DNA of 33,086 nt. Origin: Ignavibacteria bacterium CG1_02_37_35 (lineage in GTDB: Bacteria; Bacteroidota; Ignavibacteria; Ignavibacteriales; Ignavibacteriaceae). Of this stretch, positions 18,301-23,821 are shown piece after piece. Each line of letters begins with the position of its first letter. The first letter of the stretch is position 1. The notes under the pieces are model-generated. The model had not been told where the DNA came from. It searched no databases and saw only the letters and a program-made list of their open reading frames with translations. Position numbers and translations under genes: made by a program. The stretch is from assembly GCA_001871325.1 (NCBI GenBank), contig MNVA01000117.1, positions 1-33,086 on the forward strand. Reading direction: 5' to 3'.

Positions 18301-18880
18301 TGTCTTTTGCAATATCGGAGTAATGTTTTTCAAACTGAGGGACAAGTTTGTTAACCGTTTCTCTGATGTAATTAACAAAATAAACTTTGTCGGGAACAAA
18401 TTTTCTAAACTTTCCCGTTTCGTTAAGATTAACAATTTCTTCACAAATACTGTTGACGTACTTTTTAATAACCGCTTGAACATCTCCGCGAAGCCAATCA
18501 TTAATATCTTTCATTACCTGCGTGGGTTCGCCTGTAAGCAGAGTAAGTTTGTTCTCTTTCAGTTCATAAGCGTTAAAGTTTTGGAAGTCCCACGTAAAGC
18601 AATACTTAACGCCATAACTGATCGCTTTCATTCTAAGCGTGTCGAGATTTTCCTTTGCGGCAAACGGCGGTTTAATTTCTATGTATGAATAGGCTTGCCT
18701 TGCTTCACGGTTTACCCATAAGACAACATCGCCGAAAAATGTTTTGGCATCGTATTTAGCGGGGGATTCGTTAGTCGCCTCCTTAAATGGAAGTTTATTG
18801 CGCTGAATAGTTTCGTTAAACCATTCCGTAAGTTTGCTTACAAGTTCGCGTTCATTAGTTAATCCGGTTTGTTTTCCCAT
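15365..18880 (-). CDS. Fused restriction-modification enzyme, type IIG-like
   Basis: 1171 aa. N-terminal PD-(D/E)xK-like nuclease: FGD51VVLW ... YIE68IK70. Helical linker to about 320. N6-adenine methyltransferase: LGQYFTNENLVDFIL (331-345), SAM motif I ADTTCGSGTFL (357-367), and motif IV GNFPFIRQE (461-469), where NFPF replaces the usual NPPY/F of Eco57I-type enzymes. The region LKDIAEVRFGIKTGINEFFYL (about 730-750) is of the TaqI-C/Eco57I target-recognition type. One chain would modify and cut DNA; no separate S subunit is nearby. A perfect 45-bp palindrome is inserted in frame at about residues 754-769 (SLSPPYQGGERE). Whether NFPF is catalytically competent, and whether the insertion harms recognition, is open. 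The upstream ribosome site is weak. Confidence 0.87.
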   Translation of the reverse strand: MGKQTGLTNERELVSKLTEWFNETIQRNKLPFKEATNESPAKYDAKTFFGDVVLWVNREARQAYSYIEIKPPFAAKENLDTLRMKAISYGVKYCFTWDFQNFNAYELKENKLTLLTGEPTQVMKDINDWLRGDVQAVIKKYVNSICEEIVNLNETGKFRKFVPDKVYFVNYIRETVNKLVPQFEKHYSDIAKDKAKRTRIIKYGKEQGIAYNDPGDYYRLIARQSVYNLVTKIIFYLTVRRYFSDLPDLYVTGEPDFERYLKIAFAKAQEKDWQAVFEESEIEEFGIPKSCHKDLLDFFSEMKVYHFGELPEDVIGELFEEIIDPDKRHSLGQYFTNENLVDFILGFVVQTEEGYFADTTCGSGTFLIRIYDRLKYLSKKIKHNELLDKIWGFDIAKFPAELATINLFKQDVSNFENFPRVRRNDIFKVNKGDAYDFPPPSASKAYKKIKIPIPPFNAIVGNFPFIRQELIEKEEKGYKLYLTKVLAYDYFLTYPKFFIIKDLTEGLIKLLKEMPVERLHKEINQYVDKGQIQLKLSGQADIYTYIFIHTATLLAEKGMFAVITSNSWLDVSYGSVLKEFFLDNFKVKTVIGSWAEPWFDDAAVNTVVTILEKESDKKKRDKNITHFVKLKKKFTELIPYQDLKLESIKRWQTIDRIVEIVESAQYNVKTADVAENISSLNVDEMRVRMVKQSFLANEIESEGELAKWGKYLRAPDVYFELLDKCKDKLIPLKDIAEVRFGIKTGINEFFYLQTPSLSPPYQGGEREGVIFCKNARGWEGLIEEKYLRAVIKSPKESESITIDPSKLKNKIFLCNESKADLRKNGDKYALKYIEWGEKQRTKDDVSWMEVPSVQGRTFWWSINIRKFPQILWTEMYFDSFRTLITEEEILESDKFYGIETKDNAKYGLYLNSTLVNLFREITAFQSLGDGVLKTPVYEVENLLVPKILPNLSKKSASKLLTREIKSVPIEVKQKDRIELDTKIIEALGLDAKIYLPKIYAGLCELVKERLELPKMRKKKQKEEVKFAYSKVKEDVIEDCLPDGRRKFPQDFYTKGNYDDLEFETHTTNGKPLTPDAFFNRFQMKTEEGETILELDSEAKAEFAALLSQQKTYQIKIPAKEKTVEQILKNYHAFISTLKEQLTANAKEKLHDWALAEKMAKEILEEFGVEEE
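16576..16620. repeat. 45-bp perfect palindrome inside the restriction gene
   Basis: Two 21-bp arms (16576-16596 and 16600-16620) are exact reverse complements around the loop GGT. The plus-strand left arm begins CCCCCTCTCTTTCTC and ends CCCCCTT. At 45 bp it preserves the reading frame and encodes a Pro/Gly/Glu-rich insert reading SLSPPYQGGERE. Such SPPYQGG palindromes are known as dispersed elements in several bacterial genomes, from general knowledge; other copies must exist elsewhere if so, but none is in this window. Confidence 0.85.
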
Positions 18881-19032
18881 TAGGCTCTGTAATTAATAAT
18901 TGGTTGTTTTATCTGCAAACTAAGTGAAAATATATTTAGGAGAAAGAAAAAATTAGTGCTTATACTCTATTGCATGAACATGATTCTTGTCATGGACTCT
19001 TCATTTTAATAAAGTTAAGAAATTTATTTTTA

Positions 19033-19248
19033 TTAAGATATCAAATACCATACTATCAATCCACTTACAACAGCAATCAGCACATCAATGATAATTTTAG
19101 TAATGATAGATTTTTTTCCATTTGATTTACTGGTCGATGCTGATTGATTATTGCCATCACCAATATTAATTACATTATTCTTAAAATTATTTCCAATAAT
19201 ATTGTTACTGAAACCACTATATTTTTTTTTGTTATCTTCTTTTCCCAT
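19033..19248 (-). CDS. Small membrane protein with Asn-rich N-terminus
   Basis: 71 aa. The N-terminal half is polar and rich in Asn/Gly (SNNIIGNNFKNNVINIGDGN); residues about 47-70 are one transmembrane helix (ITKIIIDVLIAVVSGLIVWYLI). No known family recognised. It lies between the restriction enzyme gene and a HEPN-like gene, both on the same strand, but the spacers (152 and 188 bp) are too long to prove an operon. The Asn/Gly motif could form a short beta arrangement; amyloid-like signalling motifs look similar, but this is speculation. Confidence 0.5.
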   Translation of the reverse strand: MGKEDNKKKYSGFSNNIIGNNFKNNVINIGDGNNQSASTSKSNGKKSIITKIIIDVLIAVVSGLIVWYLIS

Positions 19249-19436
19249 ATAAATTCCAATATTATTTTTAATATGTATAGTGCTCTAACATTCTGTTTTG
19301 TTAAAACCAAACACTGCGTATTAATTATTATACTTACATTTTATCTAAAACAACACCTTTTGCGGAATGTCAGCAGATTTTATTTTCCTCTTGACTCTTT
19401 GCTTATTAAAGAGCTTAGGTGCTCGTTTTACACGAG

Positions 19437-20075
19437 CTATTTACTGGTTTTAATTTCTGTAAATAATAAGTCGAAGAATTCTTTTATATCTAAAAGATAG
19501 TTTTCTATAAACTCTCTTTTAAACAAAATAGTACGATAACTTGATATCGTTACTCCGGAATGTATCGCAATCTTTTTGGGCAACTCTTTATTTTGCTCAC
19601 TTACAAAACTTCCATTATGAACAATAATGTTTCTTAATTCATTATAAAACAAAAAGGTATTCCATTTAATATCCCTGAAGGCTTCAGTATATTTCATGAT
19701 TTTTGTTAGATATAGTTTACTTTTATGAATACCTTTTCCAGACAAATCTTTAAGCGATATGTCATTCTTTATTTGCTTTTCACAAATAACACAAAGCATA
19801 TTAAGGTTATGCTCAAAAAAATTATAGATTAATAAAAAAATAGAGTAACGATGGTATGAAGGCATAATTTCCCTCAATTTGAATACCTCATCTATATGTG
19901 TCTCATAATATCGTTGGGCATCTTCCTCTTCTAAAATTTCTAACTTTTTATTTAAGCTTTGACTATGACTTTTATAAACAGATGAAATCGAGTCTTCAAT
20001 TAATTTAAAATACTCCTCAATTGTTTCAATCTCAATCCTTATTTGGCTCTCAATTATTTTGATTTCAATCTGCAT
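19437..20075 (-). CDS. HEPN-like protein with Rx4H motif
   Basis: 212 aa, largely helical. The motif R148-NIIV-H153 in YNELRNIIVHNGSFV is the Rx4-6H signature of HEPN ribonucleases, with the usual helix and the polar residue (N149) after the Arg. The N-terminal 60 residues are charged and heptad-like (IEIKIIESQIRIEIETIEEYF), probably coiled coil. No nucleotidyltransferase (MNT) partner gene is adjacent, so it is not a standard HEPN/MNT pair. Located among restriction and toxin-antitoxin genes, it is a candidate defence or toxin component. Family assignment rests on the motif and helical character only. Confidence 0.6.
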   Translation of the reverse strand: MQIEIKIIESQIRIEIETIEEYFKLIEDSISSVYKSHSQSLNKKLEILEEEDAQRYYETHIDEVFKLREIMPSYHRYSIFLLIYNFFEHNLNMLCVICEKQIKNDISLKDLSGKGIHKSKLYLTKIMKYTEAFRDIKWNTFLFYNELRNIIVHNGSFVSEQNKELPKKIAIHSGVTISSYRTILFKREFIENYLLDIKEFFDLLFTEIKTSK

Positions 20076-20146
20076 ATTATGCTCGGTGCCTCATGTATCA
20101 TTCCATTAGTTTTTCGATCTAATAATCCCCCTTCTCCCAAGGATGC

Positions 20147-20220
20147 TAAACAAGCCCTCCTCTCATCTATCATCCTCAAAAAGTCTTCAGTTCACCGCGG
20201 CGAATCAGTAATCAGATTTA
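20147..20220. repeat. Island-flanking direct repeat, copy 1
   Basis: 74 bp, starting TAAACAAGCCCTCC and ending CAGTAATCAGATTTA. It is repeated at 21920-22000; the first 34 bp are identical, then a small indel, then a shared CCGCGG and AATCAGT-ATCAGATTTA. The two copies bracket the toxin-antitoxin pair and the BRO gene. The TCAGTTATCAGT part is a simple 7-bp-period sequence. Confidence 0.75.
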
Positions 20221-20268
20221 CCTATTATCTGATCACTAAAAACTGACTACTGATAACTCAATAACCCA

Positions 20269-20529
20269 TTACAATTTTTTATAAATGTCTTTTCTGTGAG
20301 CAATTGAAATGAGAATAATCAATAACCTGCCTTCCTTTATTTCGTAAATAATTCTATAGTTACCAACCCTAATCCTCCATGCCTCATATCCTTGCAGCTT
20401 TTTACTTCCCGCCGGTCTCGGTTCGCCTGCCAACATTGAAACATGCTCAAGAATTTGGCTTTTAATTTTATCCGGGAGTTTGTTTAACTGTTTTTGTACA
20501 GGTTTGGGGATTACAATTTCAAACAGCAT
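20269..20529 (-). CDS. RelE/ParE-family toxin
   Basis: 86 aa, the usual size for a RelE/ParE toxin. Pattern: LFEIVIPKPVQKQLNKLPDKIKSQILEHV, then RPAGSKKLQGYEAWRIRVGNYRIIYEI, the conserved core strand with R-x-x-x-G-x-Y-R, and the C-terminal IAHRKDIYKKL. RelE members cut mRNA in the ribosome, ParE members poison gyrase; the sequence alone does not decide. Its start codon overlaps the end of the antitoxin gene by 11 nt, so the two are translated together. Confidence 0.9.
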   Translation of the reverse strand: MLFEIVIPKPVQKQLNKLPDKIKSQILEHVSMLAGEPRPAGSKKLQGYEAWRIRVGNYRIIYEIKEGRLLIILISIAHRKDIYKKL

Positions 20530-20749
20530 TTTTCTTTTGGGGGCGATGTTTTTGAAATTCCTTTAAAGTAACATAGTCTCCGGCTTTTATTGAGGCGTCA
20601 ACTTTAGGCTTCGCTTTTTTATATTCCTTAACATCTTCGTTATCTTCAATCAATTCAAGCATGTGGTTATACGTTTCAATATCCAGAATGATTGATTGAG
20701 GTTTACCGTTTTCATCAACGATGAAACGTTTTCTTTTTGCAGTTAACAT
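20519..20749 (-). CDS. Antitoxin of the RelE/ParE-type pair
   Basis: 76 aa, directly upstream of and overlapping the toxin. The stretch FIVDENGKPQSIILDIETYNHMLELIEDNED is typical of Phd/YefM or RelB-like antitoxins that give their name to 'type II antitoxin, prevent-host-death'-like small proteins. The C-terminal half is basic and probably wraps the toxin. Such antitoxins bind their own promoter; no operator was resolved in the 139 bp upstream. Confidence 0.82.
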   Translation of the reverse strand: MLTAKRKRFIVDENGKPQSIILDIETYNHMLELIEDNEDVKEYKKAKPKVDASIKAGDYVTLKEFQKHRPQKKNAV

Positions 20750-20888
20750 TTGTCTCTCATTTTTTGATGCAAAATAATTTTATTTTTGCTTTACTCAAAG
20801 GGAAAAAAATTGAATCATAAAACCGCGGACACAATAGCCGGGACGAATCAGTGATCAGTTTTTTCCAATTAGCCTTTTTCCAACTGAA

Positions 20889-21737
20889 CTATTTAATTTT
20901 TCTTTGAGTTTCTTTGGGCGGCAAAAAATTCTCGCCGGTAATTACACTTTTTCCGGTTTTCGCTTCTAATTCTTTTCTCGCATTTTTTGCAACGGCGCCA
21001 CCCTTTTTGCCTGCCTTTGCATTCTCATCCAAACCCTTTGCTTGTTCACTTTCTGCTATTTGACGTGTTGATAGCTCTGCTAATGCAGTAAAAATTAATT
21101 CAGCCTCATTCATATGATCTCTTAGGTTCTGAGATTTTAAGCCTTTTAAATCTTTATGCTTTTTAACAGTTAATCCTGTCCATTCCTCATGAATAATGTT
21201 GGTAAGCAATGCAAACTCATTACTTTTTTCTACGCCACTTTTTTTCCAATAATCGGTTAGTTTGTTGCGGGTTTCCTGTCCGGTCATTCTTTGCTGAATC
21301 CACTTTTCGCTTCTCCCTTGTTTCTGCCAATATTCACGCGAACGGTTTAATGCGTTTTCAGGGTTATTCATTTCCTCAATTCTCTCATAGCCGACTTTAG
21401 CAAGCCAAAGCTTAATCGGTTCTGCTTTTTTGCTCGGAACAGATTGAACAAGTCGAAGGATTGTTTCCACATCCGCTACATCAGTTAGATAACTTTTCCC
21501 GTCACCTGATAACATTTTCAGTTTGTCACAATTTGTGACAATCTCACTCCCTTCTTTTTTAAGACGGTTCTTTAATGTAGTCCAATAACTTTGTGCTCTT
21601 TTAAAATCTTTTTGATCAGTTAAAGCAGCAACAATATCTATCACTGAGAAATACCAGATTTCCTTTTCCTCATCATAATGACGACGAATTCTAAACGTAT
21701 CGAAGACCGCTAATGATTCATCTTTTTTTTCGCTCAT
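20889..21737 (-). CDS. BRO-N domain antirepressor-like protein
   Basis: 282 aa. The N-terminal half FDTFRIRRHYDEEKEIWYFSVIDIVAALTD ... YWTTLKNRL ... KPIKLWLAKVGYERIEE is a BRO-N (phage antirepressor) domain. The C-terminal half contains HEEWTGLTVKKHKDLKGLKSQNLRDHMNEAELIFTALAELSTRQIAE and AKKGGAVAKNARKELEAKTG, as in DinD-like/BRO proteins of many bacterial chromosomes. Reading is open to 21791, but ATG 21737 (MSEKKDES) has GAGGA 8 nt upstream and is chosen. Likely DNA binding; a role in damage response or prophage control is possible but not shown. No other phage genes are nearby. Confidence 0.85.
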   Translation of the reverse strand: MSEKKDESLAVFDTFRIRRHYDEEKEIWYFSVIDIVAALTDQKDFKRAQSYWTTLKNRLKKEGSEIVTNCDKLKMLSGDGKSYLTDVADVETILRLVQSVPSKKAEPIKLWLAKVGYERIEEMNNPENALNRSREYWQKQGRSEKWIQQRMTGQETRNKLTDYWKKSGVEKSNEFALLTNIIHEEWTGLTVKKHKDLKGLKSQNLRDHMNEAELIFTALAELSTRQIAESEQAKGLDENAKAGKKGGAVAKNARKELEAKTGKSVITGENFLPPKETQRKIK

Positions 21738-21919
21738 AAAATTTTCCTCATAATTTATTTCTCGTGTTGTAACATAAACATAGCGTGGCAAGCCGCAAGT
21801 TCAAAGTGAAAAATATAAAGTGAATTGGAACCTCAAAACAAGAAAAAATATCTTGACATAAAAATTAAAGATTTACACGGCAATACTATAAAACCAAACT
21901 TTCATTTATATAAAGCTGA

Positions 21920-22000
21920 TAAACAAGCCCTCCTCTCATCTATCATCCTCAAAGAGTTGTCAGTTATCAGTTCGCCGCGGTAAATCAGTTATCAGATTTA
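21920..22000. repeat. Island-flanking direct repeat, copy 2
   Basis: 81 bp copy of the repeat at 20147-20220, same orientation, with 34 identical bases at its left end and an extra GTTATCA heptamer. A shorter, diverged piece (CCGCGG ... GAATCAGTGATCAG) is at 20823-20858, between the toxin-antitoxin pair and the BRO gene. Confidence 0.75.
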
Positions 22001-22024
22001 TATCTTCTTACTTCTGTATTCTGA

Positions 22025-22053
22025 TTTCCACTTTCAACTTTCTACTTTCACCT
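22025..22053. repeat. Heptanucleotide repeat (CNACTTT type)
   Basis: Successive 7-mers of CCACTTT, CAACTTT, CTACTTT and a degenerate CACCTTTCAAC lie just past the end of the 236-aa gene. The same heptamers build the long array at 25589-25721. Confidence 0.65.
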
Positions 22054-22058
22054 TTCAA

Positions 22059-22769
22059 CTAACTTACCACCGGCGGCACTATCGGCTCTACCGGCTTCGC
22101 TTCTTCTTCCTCACTCCCACCATCATTCTTCGGCCAGGGAGATTCAAACGATTTCAACTTCGCCGGGTCATTTTCATAAACTATTCTTCCCGCTTTGTTA
22201 ATTACGTTCACCGCATCATACACTTTTACAAGCGCAAGATTTCTCTCGATTGTGTACTGTTCAAAATCACTATCGGCGGAACCGATCTGCGTATCAAGCG
22301 TTTTTAGTTCTTCATTAAGCGTAGCGCCTTCAGCTAAGAATGTAGCGGGCATTCCCTTTTCCGTAACTTTGGTTAAATATTTTGTTAGTACATTTGCAGC
22401 GGCGGTCATCGCATCACCCGTTAATACAGCGTCGTTCTTGGCAGGTAAGTAATCAGGATATTCGGCAACTTGAGGTGATTTTGGCTGGAAGGCGAGTTCA
22501 AGATAAAACTCTCCCCTTTTTAACCACTTTTGACATGCTTTAATTTTTACTTTTAACAGCACTGTCCAGGCGGCTTTTTCTTTTTGAATATTTTTGCTGG
22601 TTTTGAAATTTTCAGCGGCTAAAATATCAGCCTTAAATTGGTTAATGTACGCCTCCGTAATTCCCTGTCCGCTCATCTCCGGTTTATCAGCCAGATTTGA
22701 GTGACAATTTGTTGCTTCAATAAGTGAAACTTTTCTACTCACCGGCAGTTTTCTGATCTCGACTTTCAT
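22059..22769 (-). CDS. Unrecognised 236-aa protein
   Basis: Not recognised. Seen: a soluble, mostly helical protein without signal peptide or membrane segment; KVEIRKLPVSRKVSLIEATNCHSNLADKPEMSGQGITEAYINQFK at the start in which the first 20 residues are basic; a middle section with AAANVLTKYLTKVTEKG and long helices; and a low-complexity acidic/proline tail (EEEEAKPVEPIVPPVVS). AGAGGAAC precedes the ATG. It is a single gene between the repeat at 21920 and a 1 kb repeat-rich spacer, so it may belong to the accessory stretch. Confidence 0.7.
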   Translation of the reverse strand: MKVEIRKLPVSRKVSLIEATNCHSNLADKPEMSGQGITEAYINQFKADILAAENFKTSKNIQKEKAAWTVLLKVKIKACQKWLKRGEFYLELAFQPKSPQVAEYPDYLPAKNDAVLTGDAMTAAANVLTKYLTKVTEKGMPATFLAEGATLNEELKTLDTQIGSADSDFEQYTIERNLALVKVYDAVNVINKAGRIVYENDPAKLKSFESPWPKNDGGSEEEEAKPVEPIVPPVVS

Positions 22770-23019
22770 AACATGTTCCTCTCTTGTTTGATGAATGTGT
22801 TACATGCAAAAACAAAAACGATTTGAAGTCATCTCTCCGCAAAAGAATCCCATGAAGTTAAATCTGATACGAAAAAGATTAGGTTTTTACAACCTTGTTA
22901 GGAAAAGTAAGTTCGAGTAGGAACCCCGTTCCCCATGGTTTTAAATAACCGCTGTAATCTTACGGCAAATAAAAATAAATGTCAACTTTTTTTTTTGCAG
23001 AGAGCCAAAAAAGTTTTCT

Positions 23020-23205
23020 TCTTCGTGTCTTTGTCTCCTTGTGGCAAAACATCCTCAACACAGAGAAACGGTTTCGTGATTAAGTTGTTAAATATTTTGT
23101 TACACGAAGTTCTCGAAGGAGACACGAAGTTACACGATGCGTAGGAATTTCTTCGTGGTTCTTCGTGAAAAACCTTCGCGGTCTTCGTGAAAGGATTTTT
23201 TATTA
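23020..23205. repeat. CTTCGTG-type interspersed repeats
   Basis: Repeated CTTCGTG, TTACACGAAGTT, GACACGAAG and TTCGTGGTTCTTCGTG in both orientations. Copies in opposite orientation (23020-23060 against 23100-23140) could fold back on each other. Degenerate simple sequence, no coding potential. Confidence 0.6.
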
Positions 23206-23358
23206 CAGAAGGGAAGGAATTTTTGTTGACTGTCTATTTCCTAACTCTGTGCTAAAAAAACAAAGCCTCAAAGTCCCATCGTCCCCAGGTCCCACCGTCC
23301 CTCGCCCCAAAGTCTTCTCCCCCGTCTCATAAAAGTTCTTTTCTGACTCATTTTCTCA

Positions 23359-23627
23359 CTATTCTGTCCCAAAACGCAGCTATTCTGTCAAGTTGTCCTA
23401 CTATTCTGTCACCTTGCACTGCTAAGGAGTCACATTCCGGTACTGAGAAATGGTTTTTTGCATCTAAGGAGTGACCTTTCGGCGCTATGGAGCCATAATT
23501 CACAACTATTTTGTCACGTTTCACGACTATTCTGTCACAATACGCAACTAAGGGGAGATTTTTCGTAACTAAGGGATGACCCCATTACGACTAAGGAGCG
23601 GTCTTTCAGAACTAAGGAATAGAGAAG
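23359..23627. repeat. Degenerate array with 21-bp period
   Basis: Thirteen units start at 23359, 23380, 23401, 23422, 23443, 23464, 23485, 23506, 23527, 23548, 23569, 23591 and 23612: every step is 21 bp except one of 22, and the last unit is cut short. Each begins CT, nearly always CTA. Two sub-types alternate in blocks: CTATTCTGTCAC and CTAAGGAGTGAC, each followed by a poorly conserved 9-bp tail. A truncated CTATTCTA follows at 23628. It has no CRISPR character because conserved and variable parts are too short. Confidence 0.8.
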
Positions 23628-23722
23628 CTATTCTACTTTATTATCACCGGGAAGTTCCCTCCTAAAGTCACATCGTCCCAAAGTCTCCCCAATCTTAAGG
23701 TCACCTCTAAAATCTTGCTAAG

Positions 23723-23804
23723 AAACCTTCAAGGTTTTTATTTTAGCTAAGTTCGATAAAATTTTAACATAACAAAATATGGTAAAGATAAACCTTGAAG
23801 GTTT
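23723..23804. repeat. REPIN-like palindrome pair
   Basis: AAACCTTCAAGGTTT (23723-23737) and its exact reverse complement AAACCTTGAAGGTTT (23790-23804) are separated by 52 bp of AT-rich sequence. Each is itself an odd palindrome, the same design as the inner hairpins of the transposase element at 14287-15161 but with different stem sequence. It lies just past the dsbD stop codon and could also act as an mRNA 3' structure. Confidence 0.7.
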
Positions 23805-23821
23805 TTAGAGATGCCCTTAAA

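Larger units (their letters stand above)
22770..23821. other. 1 kb repeat-rich spacer
   Basis: No gene supported. From left: AT-rich sequence to about 22990; a block of CTTCGTG/CACGAAG-type repeats (about 23020-23205); GTCCCA-rich sequence (23265-23330); a 21-bp-period array (23359-23627); a second GTCCCAAAGTC-rich piece (23655-23700); and a palindrome pair (23723-23804). Open frames here are low-complexity readings of repeats. Confidence 0.65.

Noticed and set aside
20889-21737. Prophage called from the BRO-N gene
   Set aside because: No integrase, terminase, capsid or other phage genes are nearby.
22935-23144. 69-aa plus-strand open frame
   Set aside because: It is a reading of CTTCGTG-type simple repeats and has no protein-like composition or ribosome site.
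23344-23568. Open frame through the 21-bp array (repeats of L-F-C-H and L-R-S)
   Set aside because: It runs from TGA 23344 to TAA 23566 without an ATG in frame, and the 22-bp unit breaks the frame; a 21-bp period trivially leaves a frame open.
23359-23645. CRISPR array
   Set aside because: The conserved core is only ~12 bp and degenerate, the variable part is ~9 bp, and no cas gene is near.
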